Of a DNA stretch of 64,000 nt, positions 8,006-16,691 are shown in pieces (within the stretch, counting starts at the first letter, position 1; each line of letters opens with the position of its first letter). The notes beneath the pieces were generated by a model that was not told where the DNA came from, ran no database searches, and saw only the letters and a program-made list of their open reading frames with translations. The stretch comes from Maioricimonas rarisocia (GTDB taxonomy: Bacteria > Planctomycetota > Planctomycetia > Planctomycetales > Planctomycetaceae). The position numbers and the translations under genes are program-made. The DNA is taken from assembly GCF_007747795.1 (NCBI RefSeq), contig NZ_CP036275.1, positions 930,001-994,000 of the forward strand, in the 5' to 3' direction.

Positions 8006-10420
8006 ATGCTTCGCCGCCTCTTCTGTGCCGTGCTGCCTGCAATCCTGCTCGTCACTGCATCACCCCTCCCGGCAGACGATTCCATCCAGCTGGAAACGAC
8101 TCTGGTCGAACACCAGCCATTTGTTGCTGCCGCCGCCCGTGTTCTCGAAGCACTGAAAGTTGTGGGGGCACCGCTTTCGCCGGACGACGAACAGGCCGTG
8201 CGGGCGGCGCTCGAAGAAGAGAACCCCCGCAAGTCGGTGATCGCCATCCAGGACGTGCTCGACCGGTACTGCCTGGCGGCAGTGCACATCAATCCGGAAA
8301 GCCGCGTCTCGGTGAAGGAAGGCCCGGCGAAGAAGGTACTGGTGCAGCAGGGCTGGCGGACGTTTCTGGTGAAAGTGCACAACGAAGCGGGCATCACGCC
8401 GCCGCTGAAGGTGGACAGCCCGAACGCGTTGCCGCTCTACGAACGGGGCCGTGGTGCTCGCCAGCGTCCGCGGTCGGAGCAGGATCTGGTCTCGCCAAGC
8501 GATGCGGTGCAGCGGTGGCTCGACATCGAGGTCTTCCGCAAGCAGCCGCTGCGGCCGACGTTGTCGGGACTCGAAGTCGAATACGTCATTCTGCAGCTCT
8601 TCTCACGAGACACCGGCAAGCGGGAGGCGAAGCTGGAGTTCAACGTCGGGCAGGGGACGCAGGATCTCGGATTCCGCAGTGAACTGCCGCTGTTGTTCGA
8701 ATGCGTCCCGGCTGTCGAAGTCGCGCTGGGCGTGCAGGATCACGACGGTTCGCCGACGACGGCTGCGTTCGTAATTCGTGATGCTCAGGGCCGCGTGTAC
8801 CCGAACCCGGCCCGCCGGCTGGCCCCCGACTTCTTCTTCCACGAGCAGATCTACCGGGCCGACGGCGAAAGCGTGTTTCTGCCTCCGGGGGAGTACACGG
8901 CGACCATTTCCCGAGGTCCCGAATACGAAGTCTCGCGGCAGGAGTTCACGGTGCCGAGCGGCGTTGTCAGTCATCGTCAGGCATTCCAGCTGACGCGGTG
9001 GATCCACCCGAAGACCCGCGGCTGGTATTCGGGCGATCATCACGTGCATGCCGCCGGCTGCAAGCATTACGACAGCCCGACCGAGGGAGTCAGCCCGGCC
9101 GATATGCTGCGGCACATCGTGGGTGAAGACCTGAACGTCGGCTGCGTGCTGTCGTGGGGGCCGTGCTGGTACACGCAGAAGCAGTACTTCGAAGGCCGCA
9201 CGTCGGCCCTGTCGAAGCCGAACTACCTGATGCGGTATGACGTCGAGGTGAGCGGCTTTCCCTCCTCGCATGCCGGGCATCTCTGCCTGCTGCGGCTGAC
9301 GGAAGACGACTATCCGGGAACGACCGTCATCGAAGAGTGGCCGTCCTGGACGCTGCCGGTCCTCAAATGGGGCATGGAGCAGGGGGGCGTCGTCGGCTAC
9401 AGCCATTCGGGGTGGGGGCTGGGACTGCCGGACTACGGGCCGAACGGCCAGCGACTCAACTCGATCAGTTATCCCAACCGTCGGCCGTCGGGCGGAAAGG
9501 CTGCGGACACTCTGCCCGATTACGCGATGCCTCCCTTCGACGGCATTGGTGCGAACGAGTACATCGTGACCGTCGCGCACGGCGTATGCGATTTCATCTC
9601 GGCCGTCGATACCCCGGCGATCTGGGAGCTGAATATCTGGTACCACACGCTCAACTGCGGGATGCGGGCCCGCATCAGCGGTGAGACGGACTTTCCCTGC
9701 ATCTACGGCGACCGGGTCGGCCTGGGACGCATCTACGTCAAGCTGCCGACTGAGGAATCGCTCGACTTCGACGCCTGGTGCCAAGGACTCAAGGAAGGAC
9801 GCAGCTACTGCGGCGACGGGCTGAGTCACATCATGGATTTCCGTCTCTCGCCAACCGGCGATGAGGGAGAAACCGTCTGGCTCGGAGAGTCCGGTAGCGA
9901 CGGGGAAATCAGCGAACTGGCTCTTGAGCGGCCGGGCAAGGTGAAAGTGCAGTTCGACGTGGCGGCACTGCTCGAGCCGCAGCCGACGGACGAGACCGAA
10001 CGGATCCGCAACGCCCGTCTGGACGCCAAGCCGTATTGGCACATCGAGCGCTGCCGCATCGGTGACTCCCGAAAGGTGCCGGTCGAGATCGTCGTCAACG
10101 GCGAGGTGGCGAAACGGATGGAGGTGGAAGCGGACGGCAGCACGACGGCGAAGGTGGCCGAGATCGAGATCCCGCATTCGTCGTGGGTGGCAGTCCGGAT
10201 TCTGCCGAGCGTCCACACGAACCCGATCTGGGTGACGGTCGGCGACGAGCCGGTCCGCGCCAGCCGCAAGTCGGCCGAGTGGTGCCGCAAGGCGGTCGAC
10301 GTCTGCTGGAACTCCAAGCAGGGTCAGATCCGCGAGAGCGAGAAGGCGGAGGCGAAGGCGGCGTACGACGAAGCGGCCAGGATCTATGAGCGGGTCGCCG
10401 AGGAGAGCGTGGCGGATTGA
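8006..10420 (+). CDS. Exported CehA/McbA-like PHP-type metallohydrolase
   Basis: 804 residues from ATG 8006; the frame is open further upstream into the repeats, but GGAGAG lies seven bases before this ATG and a signal peptide follows (LRRLFCAVLPAILLVTASPLPA). After an N-terminal region of about 330 residues with a beta-sandwich character, a PHP-like metal-binding segment begins with WYSGDHHVHAAG, followed by SPADMLRHIVGEDLNVG. Such D-H-H-x-H motifs are known from CehA/McbA metallohydrolases, which bind transition metals and cleave esters. A later AHGVCDF segment and a C-terminal beta-rich region complete the protein. The substrate is unknown. It is a single gene flanked on both sides by repeat-rich spacers, so it may have been moved as a unit (inference). 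Confidence 0.85.
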   Translation: MLRRLFCAVLPAILLVTASPLPADDSIQLETTLVEHQPFVAAAARVLEALKVVGAPLSPDDEQAVRAALEEENPRKSVIAIQDVLDRYCLAAVHINPESRVSVKEGPAKKVLVQQGWRTFLVKVHNEAGITPPLKVDSPNALPLYERGRGARQRPRSEQDLVSPSDAVQRWLDIEVFRKQPLRPTLSGLEVEYVILQLFSRDTGKREAKLEFNVGQGTQDLGFRSELPLLFECVPAVEVALGVQDHDGSPTTAAFVIRDAQGRVYPNPARRLAPDFFFHEQIYRADGESVFLPPGEYTATISRGPEYEVSRQEFTVPSGVVSHRQAFQLTRWIHPKTRGWYSGDHHVHAAGCKHYDSPTEGVSPADMLRHIVGEDLNVGCVLSWGPCWYTQKQYFEGRTSALSKPNYLMRYDVEVSGFPSSHAGHLCLLRLTEDDYPGTTVIEEWPSWTLPVLKWGMEQGGVVGYSHSGWGLGLPDYGPNGQRLNSISYPNRRPSGGKAADTLPDYAMPPFDGIGANEYIVTVAHGVCDFISAVDTPAIWELNIWYHTLNCGMRARISGETDFPCIYGDRVGLGRIYVKLPTEESLDFDAWCQGLKEGRSYCGDGLSHIMDFRLSPTGDEGETVWLGESGSDGEISELALERPGKVKVQFDVAALLEPQPTDETERIRNARLDAKPYWHIERCRIGDSRKVPVEIVVNGEVAKRMEVEADGSTTAKVAEIEIPHSSWVAVRILPSVHTNPIWVTVGDEPVRASRKSAEWCRKAVDVCWNSKQGQIRESEKAEAKAAYDEAARIYERVAEESVAD

Positions 10421-10930
10421 GAAATGGTGAGTGAAAGACCGGAGTGGCGTGCTCGCCCTTGAAGGCGAGCATGTGCTGGATTCTTGAACCGAGGGGTGCT
10501 GGGACCGGTCCCAGCCTACCTTCTCGTCGGTTTCTGCTGCCTTCTCGCGAGTGGCTGGCGGTCGTCGCGCAGCGACGCCCCCAGCTGAAAGGCAGGTTGA
10601 CGCTCGCATGACCGGGGCGAGGCAACTTCCGGGAACGACCCTTGGGGCACTCAGGGGGAGAGTATCCACGCGGGGGGATAGTGGGGCAGGCATTCCTGCC
10701 TGCCTTCCGCTCCCTGACGGTCGCGGCTCGTTTACGGTCGCGGCTGTTGCCGGGATATCCGGCATGCCCACCCGCCTTCGGCGTGAGGGCATGGCACCCT
10801 CCGCGCAACAGACTTCGGGTAGGAAACCGGCCACAGAATGCTCACGTCAGGCGATGCCTGACCTACACGACCCAAAGGGGCAGGCATTGCTGTCCGACGC
10901 TCCCTGACGGTCGCGGCTCGTAAGCCCCCC
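10421..10930. repeat. Repeat-rich non-coding spacer
   Basis: About 510 bp between convergent genes, with no convincing gene. It holds the second copy of the 35-bp block (10551-10585, identical to 7578-7612) and two identical copies of a 23-bp block (10708-10730 and 10898-10920) that is also found with one mismatch at 7739-7761. Each 23-bp copy follows a GGGCAGGCATT segment, so the repeating unit is longer than the exact match. These blocks are shared with the 7.5 kb spacer, which suggests that both spacers were built from the same repeat family. Confidence 0.7.
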
Positions 10931-13915
10931 TCACCGCGTGCGCTTCTTCGCCCGGTGCTTCGCCTGGGCATACACGTCGACGGCCGGCTTCTTCGGCTTC
11001 GTCTCGGTGGCAGGACGCGGGGATGGCGCGGGTTGATGGTCCGGCGTGACTGTCGGCTGCGGCTCAGCCGGGGCAGCACGACGACGGCGAAGCGACGGCA
11101 TGCGACGCATCCGCGGGAGCCTGGGCAGCCAGCCGGCCGGGCTGGGCAGGCCTTCCCACTGTGGTTGCGGCAGACGTTCCCACAATGATAAGCGGCGGCC
11201 GGCAATCTCGAGCAGCAGCAGCACAATCCCCGCAGCAAACAGCCAGGGAAGCATCGAACGCGTCGACGCCGTGCGAGGCGGGTCGTCGAACACCTCGAGC
11301 ACGTTCGTCCGGGCGATGCCCCCGCTGAGACTGGCCATCTCTTCGAGTGTCTCCGCACCGCTCGGCAGGCCGTCGCGGGGAGCGAACTCCGGAGAGTAGG
11401 GGAGCGTGACTGCCGGGCCGCGGGTGAAGCCACGGTTGCGTGGCTTGTTCTCGTCGACGACGAGCGTGCGGTACGAGCCGACGCGATCCATCGGAAATCG
11501 GGCCTGCAGCGTGTCGGGGCCGATCCAGGTGAGGTCCGGCGTGATCGGTTCGGTCCGTTCCTGCCCCGGCGGGACGATGATCAGCTGCGGCGACTCGCCC
11601 GAACCCTTGTCAGGGCGGTCGGGGTCGAGTTCGATCGTGACCGAGGCATCCTGACCTTCGCGCTGGACGTCGACAAAGACGTCGTCGGGGCTCTCGCTGC
11701 CAAGCAGCCAGCGGAGGTGCGTCACCAGAAAATCATCGTAGCCGTCCCACCGGCCGAACGTGCCGGAGTACTGGCCGTCCACCTCGACCGTAATGGCGGC
11801 AACTCGTCCCAGACCGCGATACCAGAAGGCAGACCAGGGAGCCTGGTATTCGTCCTGCGAGATCACGGCAGCGGTGGCGTCCGGTTTGAGGTAGCTGAGG
11901 TTGTAGCCGTCGGAGGCGGGAAAGCTGCGGGCCTCGCCCCCTTCGATGCCGGGCAGGTTCCCCATCAGACGGGAGTCGGGAAGGAGCGCGGCAGGGATGC
12001 CGGCCGGCTGCGTTTCGGGGTCTTTCTCGATGAAGCTGTTGCGGGCAATGCTCATCGTGTCTTCGGTGAACAGGCGGGGGAGCTCCTGCGGGTCGGTGGT
12101 GAACATGATGTTCCCTTCACCCCGCTGCGCGATGTCCTTGAGGAGCCCGGCATCAGCGTCGGCATCGCTCCCCAGACCGATCACGCTCACGGTGATCCCC
12201 GCATCCCGGTACTGCTCGAGCAGAGCCCGGTAACTGCCCGGTTCTTCGCTGTCGGCGGCATCGGAGAACAGGATGACGTGCTTCGTGGCCTGGTCCGCTT
12301 TCATCAGCTCCTCGCCAGCCGCGACAAGCGCCTCGTACACGAAGATGCCGCCGCCGAGGCTTTCGATCTTGAGCACCTTGCTGTTGATTGCCTCGGCATC
12401 GTGGACAGGGGTGAGGGGCTGGATGACGTGCGGTGAGCTGTCGACGGCAATGACGGCGACACTGTCACCCGAGGAGAGCAGGCGGACGCACTCGGCGGTT
12501 CCGAGGTTGGCCAGGTCCATCTTGGTCGCGCCGCCGGCGACAGGGACGGCCATCGAGCCGGAGCGGTCCAGCGCGACGGCGATGGCGACGCGTGTTTTGC
12601 GGTGTTCTTCGCGCATCTCCATCGAGACCGGGAGCACGTCGTCGAGCGGGCTGTTGTAGTAGCCTCCCTGGCCGAAGCTCCGCATCCCGCCGGTCATCAG
12701 CAGACCGCCCCCCAGGTCTTCGACGAACTGGCCGAGCCGTTCCATCTTCACGCGGCCGAGCTTCGAGGCAGCGACGTTCTCGAGCACGACCGCCCGATAG
12801 GGATCGAGCGAGTCCTGCGTGAGCGGATGTTCGCCGACCACGCCAACATCGACCGGCAGGCGTGCTCCGCGGAGAGCCCGTACGAGGTTTCCTTCGCTGC
12901 CGTCGTCGGTCAGGACGAGGACGCGCGGACCGGCATCGACGCGCACGAGGCCCAGCCCGGTATTGTTCTCGTCGAGCGGATCATCGGGGACATCCAGCCG
13001 GACGCTGTAGTTATGCATGCCCGGCTGCTCGATGAGATCGCGGAACGAGAGCCGGTTGTTGCCGACGAAAAACGTCGCTTCCCGTTTCGCGATCGGCCGA
13101 CCATCCCGCAGCACCGTAAGTGTGCCGGCAACGTCCCGGTCGGCACTCACTTCGACCGAGAACTGGAACGGTTCGCGCGGGGCGACGGTCTCGGGAAGGG
13201 AGATACTGCGGACGGCGGCATCGCCGACCCGCTGGCGTTCGAAGATGCGGAAATCGATGGGAACGTTGCGTTCGCGGGCCCTGCGGGCGGCGGAGATCGG
13301 GGGCGGACCGTTTGCTTCGCCATCGGACAGAACCACGACGCGAGCCGGTCGGTTCGGATCGATGACCCGCAACGCCGTCAGCAGGGCGTCGTGCAGATCG
13401 CTGCCGTCGGGCGGAACCTCGCGGGTGTAGTTCTCGAGCAGCGCATCGGCCGAGAGACCCCGTTCGACGGCCGCTTCGGTGCCGAAGGTCACGATGCCGA
13501 CACGATCGCCCGTTCCGCGGGCCGTCTCGATGTTACGGATCAGTTCCTGCAGATGGCGGGCCCCCTCGGGGGGCATCGATCGGGAGCGATCGGCCACGAT
13601 CACGACGTCGAGGCCGCGGCCTCCGAGGTTCCACTCCGGTCCTGTCAGAGCGAGCAGCAGCAGCGCGACCAGCGCGAGTCGAATGCCACCGGTCACGCCG
13701 GTTTCCCGCAGCCAGTGCCGCACCGAGACCAGGATCGGGACGATCAGCCACAGATGGGCCCACCAGGGAACCGGCTGCCAGATGAGAACGAAGAGGATCC
13801 AGGCGGCAACCGGCACCAGCCACCGCCAGTCGAAACGGAAGCTGCCCCAGCGCTGGCAAGCCAGGGCGAGTGGAATGGCGAGAAGGAGAAACTCGGGAAA
13901 CTGAAGCTGAATCAT
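10931..13915 (-). CDS. Membrane protein with two VWA domains and a glutamine-amidotransferase-like region
   Basis: 994 residues from ATG 13913-13915. The N-terminus has three or four transmembrane helices in the first 95 residues, as in BatA/BatB proteins. A first VWA domain starts at about residue 104 with the MIDAS motif DRSRSM. A long middle part includes a segment (about 330-420) with the VLVLTDDGSEGNLVRAL and GGLLMTGG features of the class I amidotransferase-like fold, without an obvious catalytic Cys. A second VWA domain begins near residue 430 with DRSGSM. A final transmembrane helix near 900 precedes a basic, Pro-rich tail. Such proteins occur widely beside MoxR systems in planctomycetes, but moxR here is 6 kb away. 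Function probably involves protein-protein or metal-mediated adhesion at the membrane (inference). Confidence 0.9.
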   Translation of the reverse strand: MIQLQFPEFLLLAIPLALACQRWGSFRFDWRWLVPVAAWILFVLIWQPVPWWAHLWLIVPILVSVRHWLRETGVTGGIRLALVALLLLALTGPEWNLGGRGLDVVIVADRSRSMPPEGARHLQELIRNIETARGTGDRVGIVTFGTEAAVERGLSADALLENYTREVPPDGSDLHDALLTALRVIDPNRPARVVVLSDGEANGPPPISAARRARERNVPIDFRIFERQRVGDAAVRSISLPETVAPREPFQFSVEVSADRDVAGTLTVLRDGRPIAKREATFFVGNNRLSFRDLIEQPGMHNYSVRLDVPDDPLDENNTGLGLVRVDAGPRVLVLTDDGSEGNLVRALRGARLPVDVGVVGEHPLTQDSLDPYRAVVLENVAASKLGRVKMERLGQFVEDLGGGLLMTGGMRSFGQGGYYNSPLDDVLPVSMEMREEHRKTRVAIAVALDRSGSMAVPVAGGATKMDLANLGTAECVRLLSSGDSVAVIAVDSSPHVIQPLTPVHDAEAINSKVLKIESLGGGIFVYEALVAAGEELMKADQATKHVILFSDAADSEEPGSYRALLEQYRDAGITVSVIGLGSDADADAGLLKDIAQRGEGNIMFTTDPQELPRLFTEDTMSIARNSFIEKDPETQPAGIPAALLPDSRLMGNLPGIEGGEARSFPASDGYNLSYLKPDATAAVISQDEYQAPWSAFWYRGLGRVAAITVEVDGQYSGTFGRWDGYDDFLVTHLRWLLGSESPDDVFVDVQREGQDASVTIELDPDRPDKGSGESPQLIIVPPGQERTEPITPDLTWIGPDTLQARFPMDRVGSYRTLVVDENKPRNRGFTRGPAVTLPYSPEFAPRDGLPSGAETLEEMASLSGGIARTNVLEVFDDPPRTASTRSMLPWLFAAGIVLLLLEIAGRRLSLWERLPQPQWEGLPSPAGWLPRLPRMRRMPSLRRRRAAPAEPQPTVTPDHQPAPSPRPATETKPKKPAVDVYAQAKHRAKKRTR

Positions 13916-14091
13916 CAGGGCCCTCGATCAGGACAGTTCCCAGTATAACGGCCGGTGTCGCCGGACGGCATCGCGCGGCTAGAATCCTCAGGAAGAGCCG
14001 GCAATGGTGTCCGTCCCACGGTGCCTGCGCTGCGTCATTCCGTTTCCGTGCTGCGGCAAACTCTTCGACTCATGATTTCCCTGTCAGCGCT

Positions 14092-16308
14092 ATGAACGAT
14101 CGTGGAATGTCTGCCAGTCGATCCCGCATGTCGGGTTTCGTCAACGCCCGGGCCCGCAGCGTCGTGCGTTCGCTGTCGGCAACGAACATCTTTCTGCGGC
14201 GGCAGATCTGGATCTGGCCCATCATTGCCGCAATCGTGCTCGGCACGATTGGCTGGTTTCTGCGGCAGGCGATCGAGCAGCAGCTGCGTATGGAGATGGC
14301 CTCGGAGATGGAGACCATTCTGAGGACCGACGTGAAGGCAATGCAGATCTGGCTGCGGTCCGAGGAAGAGAACGCGAAGTCTGCTGCCGGCAATGCGGAA
14401 CTGCGTGAGGTCATGCTCCAACTGGTCGAGATGGCCGAGCAGGAGGAGACGACGCAACTCGATCTGCTGACGAGCGAGGAGCTGGCAGACTTCCGTGAGC
14501 GGATGCAGCCGATCGTCGATGCGAGAGGATACCAGGGATATGCGGTACTTACGCGCGGTGGACGGGTAGCGGCATCGGAACTGAACGAACCGGTGGGGAT
14601 GGTGTTGCCCGCTGCCGAGGCCGAAGAACTCTGGGCCCATGTGGACGAACATGGGGCCACGGTGACGCGTCCCCGCAAGAGTATTGTTGCCTTGCGCAAC
14701 GAGGAGGGGCTGCCGCAGGCCGGCGTCCCCACCATGTTTGCGCTCGCGGGCGTCCCGGACGAAACCGGCGAAACGGCGCTGATGCTCGGCTTGCGGATCC
14801 GGCCGGAGGACGAGTTCACCGAGATTCTGCACATTGCGCGAGCGGGCGAGAGTGGCGAGACCTACGCATTCGACAGGGACGGCGTGCTGATATCGCAAAG
14901 CCGGTTCGACGACCAGCTCCGGCTGATCGGGCTGGTGACAGAGAATACGGATTCGATCCTGAACCTCTCGGTCCGCGATCCCGGCCGGAACCTTGTCGAG
15001 GGCTTTCGCACACAGGTCCCCCGGTCACAACAGCCGCTGACGCGCATGGCGACTTCCGCGATTGCCGGGGAATCAGGCGTCGACGTGGATGGCTATCGTG
15101 ACTACCGCGGTGTGCCGGTCATCGGCGCGTGGACGTGGCTGCCCGAGTACGAATTCGGCGTGGCGACCGAGCTGGACCGGGCCGAGGCGTACCGTCCACT
15201 CGTGATCCTACGGTCGGCCTTCTGGGGATTGTTCGCGCTGCTGGCGGCAGCCGCACTGGCGATCTTCGTCTTCACGATCATCGTGGCCCGACTGAACCGG
15301 GAAGCGCGGATGGCCGAGCTGGAGGCGAAACGGCTGGGGCAGTACACCCTCGATGAGAAGCTTGGCGAAGGGGGAATGGGGGTCGTCTACCGCGCCCACC
15401 ATGCGATGCTGAATCGACCGACCGCCGTCAAGTTTCTGAGTGTCGACGGGACGAACGAGGAAGCCCTCGTCCGATTCGAACGGGAAGTGAAGCTGACCAG
15501 TCAGTTGAACCATCCCAACACGATCGCCGTCTACGACTACGGCCGGACGGATGAGGGGACGTTCTTCTACGCGATGGAGTACCTCGACGGGATCGACCTC
15601 GAAGAGCTGGTGACGAGATTCGGTCCGCAGCCACCGGGACGGGTGATCTCGATCCTTACTCAAATCTGCGGATCACTGGACGAAGCGCACGGACAGGGAC
15701 TGATCCATCGGGATGTGAAGCCCGCGAACATCGTGCTCAATCGCCGGGGTGGTCTGTACGACTTCGTCAAGCTGCTCGACTTCGGGCTGGTGAAGGCGGT
15801 CGACTCGCGCAAGCAGGCGTCGCTGACTGCCTCAGGCTCGATGTCCGGGACTCCGCTGTATCTCTCGCCGGAAGCAATCCAGCATCCTGAAGAGGTCGAC
15901 CACCGCAGCGATCTGTACGCGGTCGGTGCGGTCGGGTACTACCTGCTGACCGGAACGACGGTGTTCGATGGGGCCAGTGTTGTGGACATCGTGCGGCAGC
16001 ACGTCGAAGCGACGCCCGATCGTCCTTCCCAGCGGCTGGGACGGGATGTCGATACCGATCTCGAGAACGTGCTGCTGCGGTGCCTGGCGAAACCGGCGAA
16101 TGAACGTCCCGATTCGGCCAACGCCCTGCGGACGATGCTGCAGGAGTGCAAAGCCACCACCAGCTGGTCCGAAACGGACGCGCGGAAGTGGTGGAGCCTG
16201 AATTCTCCGCTGGAGAGCAACGGCAATACGGCGGGAACGGCCACTGTCATTCAGGCAGCGACGGTTGTCGGAGCGGAGCCGCCGGATGCAGTCAGCGAAG
16301 ACAGCTGA
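14092..16308 (+). CDS. Membrane serine/threonine protein kinase with extracytoplasmic sensor domain
   Basis: About 738 residues from ATG 14092; ATG 14107 is an equally possible start and neither has a strong ribosome site. A first transmembrane helix (about residues 43-62) is followed by about 330 extracytoplasmic residues with the pattern of a Cache/CHASE-like sensor, then a second helix (about 375-405) and a cytoplasmic kinase. The kinase shows the glycine loop LGEGGMGVVY, the VAIK-like lysine in TAVKFL, catalytic HRDVKPANIVLN and DFG in LLDFGLVKA, and an APE-like SPEA. This is the layout of receptor-like Hanks-type kinases, turning an external signal into Ser/Thr phosphorylation. Its ligand is unknown. 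It ends six bases before the convergent small gene at 16315. Confidence 0.92.
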   Translation: MNDRGMSASRSRMSGFVNARARSVVRSLSATNIFLRRQIWIWPIIAAIVLGTIGWFLRQAIEQQLRMEMASEMETILRTDVKAMQIWLRSEEENAKSAAGNAELREVMLQLVEMAEQEETTQLDLLTSEELADFRERMQPIVDARGYQGYAVLTRGGRVAASELNEPVGMVLPAAEAEELWAHVDEHGATVTRPRKSIVALRNEEGLPQAGVPTMFALAGVPDETGETALMLGLRIRPEDEFTEILHIARAGESGETYAFDRDGVLISQSRFDDQLRLIGLVTENTDSILNLSVRDPGRNLVEGFRTQVPRSQQPLTRMATSAIAGESGVDVDGYRDYRGVPVIGAWTWLPEYEFGVATELDRAEAYRPLVILRSAFWGLFALLAAAALAIFVFTIIVARLNREARMAELEAKRLGQYTLDEKLGEGGMGVVYRAHHAMLNRPTAVKFLSVDGTNEEALVRFEREVKLTSQLNHPNTIAVYDYGRTDEGTFFYAMEYLDGIDLEELVTRFGPQPPGRVISILTQICGSLDEAHGQGLIHRDVKPANIVLNRRGGLYDFVKLLDFGLVKAVDSRKQASLTASGSMSGTPLYLSPEAIQHPEEVDHRSDLYAVGAVGYYLLTGTTVFDGASVVDIVRQHVEATPDRPSQRLGRDVDTDLENVLLRCLAKPANERPDSANALRTMLQECKATTSWSETDARKWWSLNSPLESNGNTAGTATVIQAATVVGAEPPDAVSEDS

Positions 16309-16314
16309 GCTGCG

Positions 16315-16629
16315 TCAGACCGTGTCGTCGAAGCGTCCGTCGTCGGCAATCCAGCCTTCATCACCGGGCAGCTGCACCTGCATCATCTCCTGCTGCTTCT
16401 TCCAGAGCCGGTAGAAGCCGATGCCGAAGCCGGTCACGAGAGTAGCGGGCATCGAGAGCATGAACAGGATGCTGTACATGTAAGCACGGGGGACGGCGTT
16501 GGCGTCGGCCGATTCCTGACCCGACTCGTTCGCTACCTTGCACGTCGGGCAGGCCTGCGCGGACGGAACGTCGGCTGCGAAGATCAGTCCACCCAGGACC
16601 AGTGTCGTCAGGATCGCGAAGCGACGCAT
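16315..16629 (-). CDS. Small exported CxxC membrane protein at the end of the oxidase locus
   Basis: 104 residues from ATG 16627-16629, with GGACGGA just upstream on the coding strand; a longer frame to 16695 is open but would begin before the signal peptide. The N-terminal hydrophobic segment ends at SAQA, so the mature protein would begin with CPTCK, a CxxC that could bind copper or form a disulfide. One transmembrane helix (about 51-71) and a basic, then acidic, cytoplasmic tail follow. I recognise no family. It is the last gene of the minus-strand respiratory block, 62 bp after the SCO1-DUF420 fusion, so a role in oxidase metal insertion is a reasonable guess and no more. Confidence 0.75.
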   Translation of the reverse strand: MRRFAILTTLVLGGLIFAADVPSAQACPTCKVANESGQESADANAVPRAYMYSILFMLSMPATLVTGFGIGFYRLWKKQQEMMQVQLPGDEGWIADDGRFDDTV

Positions 16630-16691
16630 TTGTCCGTCCTTTCCCATGTCGGGTCGCGGCGGCCCGCGGTGCGAGCCGCCGACGCATCTTC

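Noticed and set aside
7513-10930. Possible CRISPR array from repeated blocks
   Set aside because: Repeats are few, irregularly spaced and not separated by unique spacers of even length; no cas gene nearby.
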